NCBI GenBank assembly: GCA_023136155.1 | Contig: JAGLRT010000061.1 | Span: 1 to 27,336, forward strand | Reading direction: 5' to 3' | Source: Methanosarcinales archaeon | Lineage (GTDB): Archaea > Halobacteriota > Methanosarcinia > Methanosarcinales > Methanocomedenaceae | DNA: 27,336 bases | Part shown: piece after piece, positions 15,609 to 23,884 of the stretch | How the letters are laid out: every line of letters begins with the position of its first letter | Numbering within the stretch: the first letter of the stretch is position 1 | Notes under the pieces: generated by a model | The model's input: the letters and a program-made list of their open reading frames with translations, nothing else | What the model was told of the DNA's origin: nothing | Databases searched by the model: none | Made by a program: the position numbers and the translations under genes

Positions 15609-16073
15609 CTACTGACCCGCAGGCCCCACATCTTCATAACCCTGCCGCTGCCCGGTACCGGCCTCGCGTTCCAGGTCACGAGGACTAAACATTAGTTTAA
15701 CCACGTTTTGGGCATGTTCCCGTGAGCGCTGCTCCATCAGCCATGCAAGAGTCTTGTCATCCCGGGCTTCGTCCTCATGTACGAACACCTCAATTATGTG
15801 GATATTAGTCATCAGCTGCGCCTGGATGATACCCTGGGATGCCTCGTGAGCACATATCTTATCCTTAGGGTCTGCACCGGGCATACCCAGCGCCATGACA
15901 ATATCGCAACCCTGTTCCTCGATCAATTTCTTACAGGCCACGGGCAAGTCCTTGATACCAGGTACCGTATATCGCTCGATTCTCACCGAGACGTTATTGC
16001 GCAGTTCATCAATGGCTGCACCTCCCATATCGTACCTCGCAAAAGTGGTATCAGCAATGCCTACCTTGACCAT
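15609..16073 (-). CDS. ribC: Riboflavin synthase, archaeal type
   Basis: This 154-residue protein belongs to the archaeal riboflavin synthase family, which is related in fold to lumazine synthase and unrelated to bacterial RibE. Landmarks are VGIADTTFARYDMGG, RYTVPGIKDLPVACKKL, ALGMPGADPKD, CAHEASQGIIQAQ and HIIEVFVHEDEA. It dismutates two lumazine molecules to riboflavin. The last 20 residues (EAGTGQRQGYEDVGPAGQ) form the usual charged, glycine-rich tail. AGGAG stands six bases before the ATG at 16073. It is placed between a class V aminotransferase and ribH, and the two rib products act in sequence. Confidence 0.93.
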   Translation of the reverse strand: MVKVGIADTTFARYDMGGAAIDELRNNVSVRIERYTVPGIKDLPVACKKLIEEQGCDIVMALGMPGADPKDKICAHEASQGIIQAQLMTNIHIIEVFVHEDEARDDKTLAWLMEQRSREHAQNVVKLMFSPRDLEREAGTGQRQGYEDVGPAGQ

Positions 16074-16099
16074 AATTATCTCCTAACAAAACTGTTACA

Positions 16100-17248
16100 T
16101 TAAATCTTGTCCAGTTCTTTGTTAGCTGCTTCCATGCCAGCGCCAATGTCGTTTACCAGACCGTGTTTTGACAGCACCAATTCCAGTGCAGTGATGGTAG
16201 TGACCATATCAGTAGCAGTGAAATTACCCATACTGCCTATCCTGAAAATCTTACCCTTCAAGTGAGACTGTCCGCCAGATATCTGGATGCCCATATCCAT
16301 CATCTCACCGCGCAGTTCTTTATCTGTTATACCATCCGGGATGTTCATTCCAGTAACAGTATTGGAATAACTGTGGTATTTGTCAATCTTCGGGAACAGT
16401 TCAATTCCCAGCGCATCTGCGGCTGCCCGCACAGCTGCTGCACCTTGTGCATGCCTGTGTTTGCGCTGCTCCATTCCCTCTTCTTTTACTATCCTGAGTG
16501 CCTCGCACATGGCAGATATCAATGGCACACCGGGTGTGTAGGGTGTCTGGGAAGGTGAATTTGAGGCAGATTTGCGGTATGCTTTGAGGTCAAGATAATA
16601 CGGTGGTTTTTCAACAATGGAATCCCAGGCGGTATCGCTGACCGTTATAGCTGATAGGCCCGGTGGTGCAGCAATACACTTCTGGGAGCCCATGAATGCA
16701 ATATCCACACCCCATTTGTCCACTTCCACTGTATCGCCGCCAACTGTAGTTATGGCATCCATGATAAACAAGGCACCGTGTTTTTTTGCTAGTTTAGCTA
16801 CTTTTTCTGCCGGATTCTTGATAGCTGCACTGGTCTCGTTATGCACCATTGCCACGGCCTTGGCACCCTTCTCAAGTGCTTCCTCAACAGCCTCCAAGTC
16901 AATAGGTGTACCCCATTCATACTGAAGTTTGACCGCTTTGCCGTAGCGTTCACCTATGTCACACAACCTTTCTCCGAACTTACCATTCTCAATGGTTACG
17001 ATGTTATCATCCTTACCGATCACGTTACCTATGGCCGCTTCCATACTGGCAGTGCCTGAACCTGATATTATAAATACTTCATTCTTTGTTTGGAACAGGT
17101 CAGCCAGAGTCTCGCGGCATTCATCATATATAGCGCCAAACTCCTCGCCTCTATGACCGAACATGGGTCTGCCCATGGCTCGCTGTACCCGGGGTGCTAT
17201 GGGAACAGGGCCCGGAATCATCATCAATGTATTTTCAAGTTTCATCAT
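16100..17248 (-). CDS. Class V pyridoxal-phosphate aminotransferase (serine/alanine-glyoxylate type)
   Basis: The 382-residue protein begins with MMIPGPVPIAPRV and FGHRGEEF, typical of the serine-pyruvate/alanine-glyoxylate aminotransferase family, then SGSGTASMEA (phosphate binding), Asp164 in IMDAITTVGG and the PLP Lys190 in MGSQKCIAAPPG. Methanogen members of this group act on several amino acids including aspartate, alanine, serine and phosphoserine, and may serve serine synthesis. It heads the minus-strand cluster, with ribC starting 26 bases after its stop. ATG 17248 and ATG 17245 are equally possible starts. Whether the aminotransferases have any tie to riboflavin beyond shared transcription is not clear. 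Confidence 0.9.
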   Translation of the reverse strand: MMKLENTLMMIPGPVPIAPRVQRAMGRPMFGHRGEEFGAIYDECRETLADLFQTKNEVFIISGSGTASMEAAIGNVIGKDDNIVTIENGKFGERLCDIGERYGKAVKLQYEWGTPIDLEAVEEALEKGAKAVAMVHNETSAAIKNPAEKVAKLAKKHGALFIMDAITTVGGDTVEVDKWGVDIAFMGSQKCIAAPPGLSAITVSDTAWDSIVEKPPYYLDLKAYRKSASNSPSQTPYTPGVPLISAMCEALRIVKEEGMEQRKHRHAQGAAAVRAAADALGIELFPKIDKYHSYSNTVTGMNIPDGITDKELRGEMMDMGIQISGGQSHLKGKIFRIGSMGNFTATDMVTTITALELVLSKHGLVNDIGAGMEAANKELDKI

Positions 17249-17374
17249 GTAGTCACTCGATAAAGTTCAATCTAAATAGGTAATGATACATGGAATAACT
17301 TGCATGTATAACTTTTGATTATTAGACATTATTAGACAATACCTGATGACCAGAAATAACAAGGAAAAATATAA

Positions 17375-17542
17375 TTAATTGAAAATCTTGTCAATCAACC
17401 AATTTATTACAGCGATAATTGCATTGATTTTTTGAACAACAAATGCAGGAAATCCGAATATAAAAGGAGCCTCGTCACCCCACAACAGTGGTAAGATCAT
17501 TAATTTCAACAGGATTATTAATGCAATTGCAAAATGTAACAT
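17375..17542 (-). CDS. Putative 55-residue membrane protein
   Basis: A minus-strand frame from ATG 17542 to TAA 17375 encodes 55 residues: a hydrophobic helix (FAIALIILLKLMILPLLW), a short loop with GDEAPFIFGFPAF, and a second hydrophobic helix (INAIIAVINWLIDKIF). The two-helix hairpin with a PxxxGxP-like turn loosely recalls small subunits of sodium/solute symporters (DUF3311/DUF4212 style), but no transporter is adjacent and I cannot assign it. There is no clear ribosome site. It occupies much of the 410-base gap between the class V aminotransferase and pheA. The amino-acid pattern, rather than the bare open frame, is why I list it. Confidence 0.45.
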   Translation of the reverse strand: MLHFAIALIILLKLMILPLLWGDEAPFIFGFPAFVVQKINAIIAVINWLIDKIFN

Positions 17543-17628
17543 TTGGATTATGTTATATTATCATGTGAATTTTATCTAATAGTGTTTTTATTGACTCAGT
17601 CCCATATTTTTCTATCCCCTGCAGAAAC

Positions 17629-17634
17629 TATATA
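17629..17634 (+). promoter_or_regulatory. TATA-like element for pheA
   Basis: TATATA lies about 27 bases before the ATG at 17659. AAGGGG ends one base before that ATG, too close to serve as a ribosome site, so the mRNA is probably leaderless. Confidence 0.45.
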
Positions 17635-17658
17635 GGAATATACTGAATTATAAGGGGT

Positions 17659-18462
17659 ATGTTAATCGGACTACTTGGGCCGGAGGGGACTTACTCACAA
17701 AAAGCCGCCAACCAACTTGACATAAATGCACAGCTCGAGTACTTTGATGACCTGGAAGATGTTGTTGAGTCTGTTATCGAAGGAGGCGTGGACTGCGGAA
17801 TAGTGCCCATTGAAAACTCACTTGAAGGATCTGTCGGCATTACGTTAGATGCCCTCAAGGAGCATGACATAAATATTACTGGTGAGATTATTGTATCTGT
17901 TGGTCACTGCCTGCTATCAAAAGGTTGCATGGATGATGTGAAGGTTATATTATCCCATCCACAGGCTTTGGCCCAATGTCGTCGGTTCATCCGCAAACAT
18001 TTCAAAAATGCCAGGACACAAACTACGGGTAGTACATCCCACGCAGCCAAACTTACCTGTGAATTTCCAGAGATGGCTGCCATTGCTTCACGTGAATCTG
18101 CTCAGCATTACGGGCTAGATATACTTGCAGACAATATCCAGGACCATAAAGAGAACTATACCAGGTTCGTTGTACTGGGAAAACAGATACCAGCACCGAC
18201 AGGCCATGACAAAACATCTATTATAGTGCATCTGGGACATGACAGACCAGGCGGCCTGTTTGACCTGTTGGGCGAATTTGCCATTCGTAATATCAACCTT
18301 ACTAAAATTGAATCCAGACCTTCCAAGTTGGGGCTGGGAGATTACCTGTTCTATATTGATATGGAAGGGCACCAATCAGATTTGCCTGTTAAGGATGCGC
18401 TTGAAGGTATAGAAAAATTGGCGGACCAGATTAAGGTAATCGGTTCATATCCAAAAAGATGA
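17659..18462 (+). CDS. pheA: Prephenate dehydratase
   Basis: The 267-residue enzyme converts prephenate to phenylpyruvate, the committed step to phenylalanine. It has the opening LLGPEGTYSQKAA, PIENSLEGSVG near 50, SHPQALAQCR near 99, and the essential TRF motif at 168-170 (NYTRFVVLG). An ACT regulatory domain follows (about 184-262) with RPGGLFDLL and ESRPSKLGLGDYLFYID, where phenylalanine is expected to bind and inhibit. It is monofunctional, without chorismate mutase. It stands alone on the plus strand; the aromatic-capable aminotransferases upstream lie on the other strand. Confidence 0.95.
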   Translation: MLIGLLGPEGTYSQKAANQLDINAQLEYFDDLEDVVESVIEGGVDCGIVPIENSLEGSVGITLDALKEHDINITGEIIVSVGHCLLSKGCMDDVKVILSHPQALAQCRRFIRKHFKNARTQTTGSTSHAAKLTCEFPEMAAIASRESAQHYGLDILADNIQDHKENYTRFVVLGKQIPAPTGHDKTSIIVHLGHDRPGGLFDLLGEFAIRNINLTKIESRPSKLGLGDYLFYIDMEGHQSDLPVKDALEGIEKLADQIKVIGSYPKR

Positions 18463-18768
18463 ATATCTTTCCTGCACAAAGTAACAATTTTAACTATTAA
18501 CATTCATTTAACACACGTCTTGACTACATACTTTTCCACGATCCAGATATGGTACGTGTAAAATACCTTTCAACTTTGAATAGCACAAAACGATTAAATG
18601 CAAAATAAATTCCTACAGGTTTGATAGTGGGGAACCATTATACCAGTACAGGCTTTTTTACGAATAAAAGGAAGATGAAAATCCAAAGTTGCTTAAGGAG
18701 ATGCAGGAACAGCAAACTTCATTATCGACATAAGGTTTTTTTGTCATCCCTTCATATATATTTAAGTT
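18463..18768. other. Gene-free spacer between pheA and uvrC with a possible coding relic
   Basis: No intact gene is seen. On the plus strand 18593-18733 reads in one frame IKCKINSYRFDSGEPLYQYR then LFYE, a TAA, and KEDENPKLLKEMQEQQTS before a second TAA. The segment has protein-like composition with one internal stop and may be the tail of a lost gene that I cannot name. TATATATTTAA at 18754-18764 lies too close to the uvrC ATG to be a standard promoter. Confidence 0.3.
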
Positions 18769-20577
18769 ATGAACAAGCGAGCGCTTTTGCCTGACTCACC
18801 TGGAGTCTATTTATTTAAAGATAAGGGTGACAATATTATCTATGTGGGTAAGGCTCTGTCCCTTAAAAAAAGGGTTTCACAGTACTTTGGTCGCACTGAA
18901 AAGGATGCAAAAACAAGGGCACTGGTCAGCTCCATCATAGACCTTGAATATATTGTTACGCCCACTGAATTAGACGCGCTTATCCTGGAATCCAATCTGA
19001 TCAAAGAACACAGGCCACGTTATAATGTGTGCCTGAAAGATGATAAACAATATCCGTTCATCAAGATTACAGTTAAAGAAGATTTCCCCCGGATATTCCT
19101 CTCACGTAGGAAACTGCAGGATGGTGCCAGGTATTTCGGACCATTTACCAGTGCCCGGTCAGTTCGTGAAACCCTTAAACTTATCAACCAGATATTCAGG
19201 ATTCGGCCGTGTAAAAAGAAGATAACGACTTCTGGAAGAGCATGCCTTAATTTCCAGATGGGGTTATGTAATGCTCCATGCAATGGGATGATTGATAAAA
19301 AAAGGTACCGTATGAATGTGGATAATGCTATCCAGTTCCTGGAAGGCAGAAATGAAGAACTTGTGTACAAACTGGATGAAAAGATGCAGCAGTATGTTGT
19401 GCGGGAGGAGTTCGAATCGGCTGCGGTGATACGTGACCAGTTACAAGCAATAAACTATACTGTATCGGCACGGCAGCACATCACGGGCGGATTTGATGAT
19501 TGGGATGTGGTGGCTGTGGCTATATCCAATAAGACCTCCGCTGCACAGGTATTGTATATCAGGGACGGTAGCCTGGTCGGCCGCTCAGAGTTCATGCTTT
19601 ATTCCAGGGGCGCTGATGAAGGGAAAGTTATGAGTGCATTTCTCACACAATATTACAGTGATGCACCCGTACCTGCGAATATTTCACTGAATATACTGCC
19701 AGATGACGATACCGTGCTGGAATGGCTGCAGGACACGGCGGCTGGGAAGTTGGACATTACAGTGCCTGGCAGGGGACGTAAGAAAGAACTGGTGTATATG
19801 GCATATAAGAACGCTTTGTCACTGCTTACCATGAGCTTAATCAAGGATGATAAAAGGGAAAAGTTTGGGCACAGCGCACTGATTGAACTTAAAAGTCTGC
19901 TTGATTTGGTACATCTGCCCCAGCGAGTGGAAGCGTTTGATATTTCCAATATTGGAGGCACTGATGCAGTGGGCAGCATGGTGGTGTTTACCGGAGGCAG
20001 GCCTGATAAACAGCATTACCGACATTTTAATATCAAGACCGTGGAAGGTATTGATGACCCTGCTATGATGGGGGAGGTCATATCCAGACGACTGGCACGA
20101 ATTGCCAGCGGTGGTGGGAATGAAAATAATCGAGATGAAGCGCCGGACCTTATTGTGGTGGATGGTGGATCCACTCAGTTAAGTGCGGCCACCGGTGCAC
20201 TTAAGAAATGGGGCCTGGATATACCAGTCATAGGATTGGCCAAGCAACTTGAAAGTATCCATGTACTGGGGCGTGATATTCCGTTGATACTGCCTGCTGA
20301 CTCTCAGGGGCTTATCATGCTGAAACATATCAGGGACGAGTCACACAGGTTTGCCATATCGCACCACCGCCGCCGCAGGTCTTCGCGGCTAAGGTCGTCG
20401 GTACTGGATGAAATACCTGGCGTGGGAAAAAAACGTAAAGAAATGCTGCTCAGGCATTTTGGTTCAGTTGAAAAGATCAGGGCAGCCACTCTTGTCGAAC
20501 TGGAACAGTTATCAGGCATTAGTAAGGGTACAGCAGCTACGATACACAAAACGCTGCACGTCTCCAAAAGCTTATAA
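18769..20577 (+). CDS. uvrC: Excinuclease ABC subunit C
   Basis: The 602-residue nuclease makes the two incisions in bacterial-type nucleotide excision repair. The N-terminal GIY-YIG domain shows PGVYLFKD, IIYVGKA and Glu74 in LILESNLIKEHRPRYN. Four cysteines (148, 159, 167, 171) match the cluster-binding cysteines of bacterial UvrC. A UVR motif (EEFESAAVIRDQL, about 213-225) for UvrB contact follows. The RNase H-like second nuclease has Asp391 in AFDISNIGGTDAVGS and VVDGG further on. Two helix-hairpin-helix motifs (IPGVGKKRKEMLLRHFGS, LSGISKGTAATIHKTL) end the protein. Full length and all motifs suggest an active enzyme. uvrA and uvrB are not in the window. Such genes in mesophilic archaea are usually regarded as bacterial acquisitions. 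Confidence 0.96.
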   Translation: MNKRALLPDSPGVYLFKDKGDNIIYVGKALSLKKRVSQYFGRTEKDAKTRALVSSIIDLEYIVTPTELDALILESNLIKEHRPRYNVCLKDDKQYPFIKITVKEDFPRIFLSRRKLQDGARYFGPFTSARSVRETLKLINQIFRIRPCKKKITTSGRACLNFQMGLCNAPCNGMIDKKRYRMNVDNAIQFLEGRNEELVYKLDEKMQQYVVREEFESAAVIRDQLQAINYTVSARQHITGGFDDWDVVAVAISNKTSAAQVLYIRDGSLVGRSEFMLYSRGADEGKVMSAFLTQYYSDAPVPANISLNILPDDDTVLEWLQDTAAGKLDITVPGRGRKKELVYMAYKNALSLLTMSLIKDDKREKFGHSALIELKSLLDLVHLPQRVEAFDISNIGGTDAVGSMVVFTGGRPDKQHYRHFNIKTVEGIDDPAMMGEVISRRLARIASGGGNENNRDEAPDLIVVDGGSTQLSAATGALKKWGLDIPVIGLAKQLESIHVLGRDIPLILPADSQGLIMLKHIRDESHRFAISHHRRRRSSRLRSSVLDEIPGVGKKRKEMLLRHFGSVEKIRAATLVELEQLSGISKGTAATIHKTLHVSKSL

Positions 20578-20654
20578 GCCGTCAGGTTATTAAGGAAAAC
20601 CGCATATTATTGCTAAATTTCATACTCTTAGATTTAATTCAGAGGACATTCATC

Positions 20655-21179
20655 ATGGCAGGAAAAAGACCAGCAAAGACATTTCGTAATTATAATAGCA
20701 GAAGGGCATACACCAAAAGGAAATATATGGGTGGTGTGCCAGGAAATAAAATAGTACATCATGATATGGGGAATCTAAAGGCAGAGTTCCCTGTTAAGTT
20801 ATCACTGATAGCTGGAGAAGCCTGCCAGCTTCGTGACGGTGCACTGGAAGCGGGCAGGATCACTGCTAACCGACTTCTGGTCAAGATACTGGGGGTGCAG
20901 AACTTCCACATGAAGCTCAGAGTACATCCATTTCAGGTCATAAGGGAAAATAAACAGGCTACTGGTGCGGGTGCTGACAGGGTCAGTCAGGGTATGCGAC
21001 AGGCTTTCGGTAAAGCTGTAGGAATTACGGCAAAGGTCAGAAAAGGTCAGAAGATTTTTACTATCTCAACCGATAAGGAAGGGTTCCTGACCGCTAAAGA
21101 TGCACTCAGGCGATGTGGAATGAAACTCTCAACCCCGGTAAGAATTGTGGTGGATGAGGGACAGGAACTGGTCAATTAA
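20655..21179 (+). CDS. rpl10e: Large-subunit ribosomal protein L10e/L16
   Basis: The 174-residue protein starting MAGKRPAKTFRNYNSRRAYT is the archaeal uL16 (L10e), which binds near the A site of the large ribosomal subunit. NKIVHHDMG, NFHMKLRVHPFQVIRENKQATGAGADR and KVRKGQKIFTI are family landmarks. The frame is open back to 20610, but the extra 15 residues are not part of the family; ATG 20655 has AGAGGA at 20641-20646 as ribosome site. It precedes aIF2-beta by 35 bases, and the two may form a small translation operon. Confidence 0.96.
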   Translation: MAGKRPAKTFRNYNSRRAYTKRKYMGGVPGNKIVHHDMGNLKAEFPVKLSLIAGEACQLRDGALEAGRITANRLLVKILGVQNFHMKLRVHPFQVIRENKQATGAGADRVSQGMRQAFGKAVGITAKVRKGQKIFTISTDKEGFLTAKDALRRCGMKLSTPVRIVVDEGQELVN

Positions 21180-21214
21180 TAAGGGTTTGCTGTAATATTT
21201 ATAGATGTGAAATA

Positions 21215-21829
21215 ATGGGTGACTACGAAGCATATCTGAACCGGGCATATGAATTGATGCCTGACATCAAGACTACTGATGAAAGGTTCGTAATACCGGA
21301 GCCAAAGACGTTTTCGGAAGGAAAAGCAACTGTTTTTGAGAATTTCAGTCAGATAGCGGATGTGCTGAACAGGGATCCTGACCACCTGATGAAGTCCCTT
21401 ACCAGGGAATTAGGAACTGCTGGCAAGATTAACGGTCAGCATGCTGTTTTCCAGGGCAAGTTCAGTGTTGAGGCCATTGCCGGGCAGATCGAATCTTATG
21501 TTGATGAATATGTGAAATGTTCTGAATGTGGCCGACCTGATACCAAATTGGTAAAGACTGACCGTGTTATGATGCTAAAGTGCGACGCATGTGGAGCTCA
21601 CCGACCAGTCAGGAAAAGAAAAGCTACGATGGAGAAAAAGAGAGATGCGCTGGAAGAGGGCGAGGTCTACGAGTTCAAAATCGAGAGCGTGGGTTCAAAG
21701 GGCGACGGTATTGCTAAAGTGGACAAGTATATTGTTTATATTACCGGCGCAACCAAACAGGAAATTGTCAAGGCTAAGGTAAAGCGCATATCTGGTACTG
21801 TTGTCTTTGCCGAGCCTGTAATGGAATAA
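21215..21829 (+). CDS. Translation initiation factor aIF2 subunit beta with C-terminal TRAM domain
   Basis: The first 140 residues are classic aIF2-beta: YEAYLNRAYE, RFVIPEPKTFSEGK, ENFSQIADVLNRDPDHLMKS, and a zinc ribbon with Cys102, Cys105, Cys123 and Cys126. As part of the aIF2 heterotrimer it helps deliver initiator tRNA. Residues 147-200 (GEVYEFKIESVGSKGDGIAK to VVFAEPV) are an added TRAM domain, a beta-barrel RNA-binding module absent from eukaryal eIF2-beta but known in some methanogens. The total of 204 residues exceeds the usual archaeal size of about 140. It follows rpl10e on the same strand. Confidence 0.94.
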   Translation: MGDYEAYLNRAYELMPDIKTTDERFVIPEPKTFSEGKATVFENFSQIADVLNRDPDHLMKSLTRELGTAGKINGQHAVFQGKFSVEAIAGQIESYVDEYVKCSECGRPDTKLVKTDRVMMLKCDACGAHRPVRKRKATMEKKRDALEEGEVYEFKIESVGSKGDGIAKVDKYIVYITGATKQEIVKAKVKRISGTVVFAEPVME

Positions 21830-22262
21830 ATCCTACTCTGAATAATCTGGCGACAGCTACTATTACTTATACCATCGATATGAATTAGGTTGGTGTCCTG
21901 GAATGGACCGCATAACTTAATTATACCGTATTTTTGAGCAATTCGCTGTCGGATGATTCTATCGATCAAATATTTTGATAAATTAAAATTGGCAACAGTA
22001 GCCAGAAATAGCTGTTTGATTTAATAAAATATTTTATTATGCGGTCTAATCTGGTACACTGCCAAATCTTTTACAAAACCCTTCATTTCATCAGAATATT
22101 TACAATTAGGCCAAATCTTAGAGAATGAGGCAATATATTAGGCAGATTAGTGGAAATACATTTGTTGATTCTCGGAATTACCAATCATTTTGGAGAGGAT
22201 ACGAAAATCAGAGAGTTACAATTTATAACCAACTGAACTACTATCAATAGATGGATATTAAA
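21830..22262. other. Gene-free AT-rich spacer with imperfect terminal inverted repeats
   Basis: No intact gene is seen in these 433 bases between the convergent aIF2-beta and metallophosphoesterase genes. Segments 21893-21915 and 22037-22059 form an inverted repeat of 23 bases matching at 18 positions, with GACCGCATAA / TTATGCGGTC perfect. An 18-base perfect palindrome of A and T occupies 22022-22039. On the minus strand the frame ending at 22021 reads FSKIWPNCKYSDEMKGFVKD then LAVYQIRPHNKIFY, preceded by several stops, which suggests a decayed gene, perhaps a transposase. Confidence 0.4.
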
Positions 22263-22805
22263 TCAATCCCTACCCAGCGACCTCGCGAACCCGATACTAT
22301 CACAAACCTTCCCTTCAAAATTAACAATAACTGTCTCCACCTCTCCATCCTCAACAGTCAACTCAGCCGCACTGGGTTCAGACTGCCTGGGCGAAGTAGG
22401 ACTGCCCGGACACAGCAAAGTAATATCCCCGCTCCTGTGTATCTGTGGTCTGTGGATATGCCCGAAAATAAGCAGGTCAACCTCCATCTCCCTCGCAAAA
22501 TAACCAAGTCCGGTCAGGTCAGTAACTGAAAGCTGGCCCTGGTGGGTCACACCAATGCGCACGCCTCCCGCCTCAAAAGTGGTACTCTGGGGCAGCACAT
22601 GCCTGAGTTCGGCTGGGTCCGTATTGCCTGCCACACACACCAGTCGGTTGATATCCCTCAATTCATCATAACATTGCACTGAAACAAAATCCCCGGCATG
22701 GACTATCATGTCAGAGGATGCAAGCATATCCAGCAAGGGTGCGGGAAGCATCTCTACTGGCTGGCCCGGTTTTAAGTGGGTGTCAGAGATGACTGTTATC
22801 TTCAT
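22263..22805 (-). CDS. Metallophosphoesterase, MJ0936/YfcE-like phosphodiesterase
   Basis: With the ATG at 22805 the protein has 180 residues and starts KITVISDTHL, giving the metal ligands Asp8 and His10. The other ligands follow: Asp39 in HAGDF, Asn61 in AGNTDP, His88 in VTHQG, and His116 and His118 in FGHIHRPQ. The C-terminal part has CPGSPTSPRQ, typical of YfcE/MJ0936 single-domain enzymes, which hydrolyse phosphodiester bonds with Mn or Ni ions; the natural substrate is unknown. The frame is open to 22862, but the 19 extra residues precede the start of the fold and look like noise. It is divergent from the ABC transporter genes. Confidence 0.92.
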   Translation of the reverse strand: MKITVISDTHLKPGQPVEMLPAPLLDMLASSDMIVHAGDFVSVQCYDELRDINRLVCVAGNTDPAELRHVLPQSTTFEAGGVRIGVTHQGQLSVTDLTGLGYFAREMEVDLLIFGHIHRPQIHRSGDITLLCPGSPTSPRQSEPSAAELTVEDGEVETVIVNFEGKVCDSIGFARSLGRD

Positions 22806-22951
22806 AAGGTATAATTGGGGGATAACAGGATAATATTTTCGCGGACGGGCCAGAATAGACATATTCTATTCCAAAGATTTTATTACAGAGTGCAAACATT
22901 GTTAAATTGACATACTGCGGGAGAACAATGTAGTCAACCAGGAAGCAAAAC

Positions 22952-23884
22952 ATGGAGCCAATAATCGAGATACAGTCCGTATCTAAAACCTTCGGGGATT
23001 TCAAGGCATTAAATGAAATTTCCCTGAATATTGAAAAGGGATCCATATTTGGACTGCTTGGACCTAACGGGGCTGGTAAGTCAACCCTGATAAATATACT
23101 ATCATGCCAGAACCGACCCTCGTCAGGTTCTGTCTATATTTCAGGTCTTGATGTTGTATCTGACAAAAAAGATGTGCTCTCCATTATTGGCGTGGTACCC
23201 CAGGAGAATAGTTTTTATGACGAACTCACAGTTGCTGAGAACCTCAGGTATTTCGGTTCATTGTACGGCGTTGCTGTCATTGATATAAAAAAGAGGACCC
23301 ATCGTATACTGGAGATGCTCCAGCTTACCGAAAAGAAAGACAGCCGTGCCAGCACCCTGTCCGGCGGCATGAAAACCAGGCTCAATATCGCCTGTGCACT
23401 GATACACAAACCAGAAGTACTCATACTGGACGAACCCAGTGTAGGACTGGACCCCGTTTCCAGGAAGGCACTGTGGGATACCATCAGGGAAGTGAACAAT
23501 GAGGGGACCACTATACTTATCACCACTCATTATATGGACGAAGCCGACCTGCTTAGCGACCGGATACTGATAATGCACAGGGGCAATATCGTAGTGGAAG
23601 GGACGCCGGAAGAGTTGAAGAACACAGTGGGTGAGCGGGTCATCCATATAACAAGTACTCCAGGGAACTACCACGCCCTCACAGAGCAGCTGGGTACGCT
23701 TGAAAGTGTGGCGTCCTGTGTTGATTCCGAAAAAGGACTCAAAATAACTCTCAATAGCGAGCAGGCACTGGAGCAGATCATTGACATATTTGAATCCGGG
23801 AACGAGCACATTATTAACATTGAATCCAACCGGCCCAGCCTGGAGAATGTGTTTATTCATTTTGCACAGGAGGAGTGGCATTGA
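22952..23884 (+). CDS. ABC-2 type transporter ATP-binding protein
   Basis: The 310-residue ATPase has Walker A GPNGAGKS at 37-44, Q-loop Gln84 (VVPQENSFYD), the signature LSGGMKTRLN at 136, Walker B VLILDEPSVGLDP and the H-loop TTHYMDEADLLSDR. Residues after about 230 form the extra C-terminal domain usual in drug and polysaccharide exporters of the DrrA/CcmA-like class. AGGAAG stands eight bases before the ATG. Its last 10 bases overlap the permease gene, so the two products should pair. Confidence 0.95.
   Translation: MEPIIEIQSVSKTFGDFKALNEISLNIEKGSIFGLLGPNGAGKSTLINILSCQNRPSSGSVYISGLDVVSDKKDVLSIIGVVPQENSFYDELTVAENLRYFGSLYGVAVIDIKKRTHRILEMLQLTEKKDSRASTLSGGMKTRLNIACALIHKPEVLILDEPSVGLDPVSRKALWDTIREVNNEGTTILITTHYMDEADLLSDRILIMHRGNIVVEGTPEELKNTVGERVIHITSTPGNYHALTEQLGTLESVASCVDSEKGLKITLNSEQALEQIIDIFESGNEHIINIESNRPSLENVFIHFAQEEWH
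23868..23875 (+). promoter_or_regulatory. Ribosome-binding site at the ATPase/permease overlap
   Basis: AGGAGGAG overlaps the GTG at 23875 and stands five bases before the in-frame TTG at 23881. Spacing therefore favours the TTG over the GTG as the permease start, which would shorten the product by two residues. Confidence 0.45.

Noticed and set aside
17249..17658. Riboswitch or tRNA in the spacer before pheA
   Set aside because: I found no cloverleaf, T-loop sequence or conserved riboswitch core by eye, and a small open frame explains part of the region.
20610..20654. N-terminal extension of L10e
   Set aside because: The family starts at MAGKRP, and a ribosome site fits ATG 20655.
23258..23881. 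207-codon minus-strand frame
   Set aside because: It is antisense to the ABC ATPase gene and has no motif.
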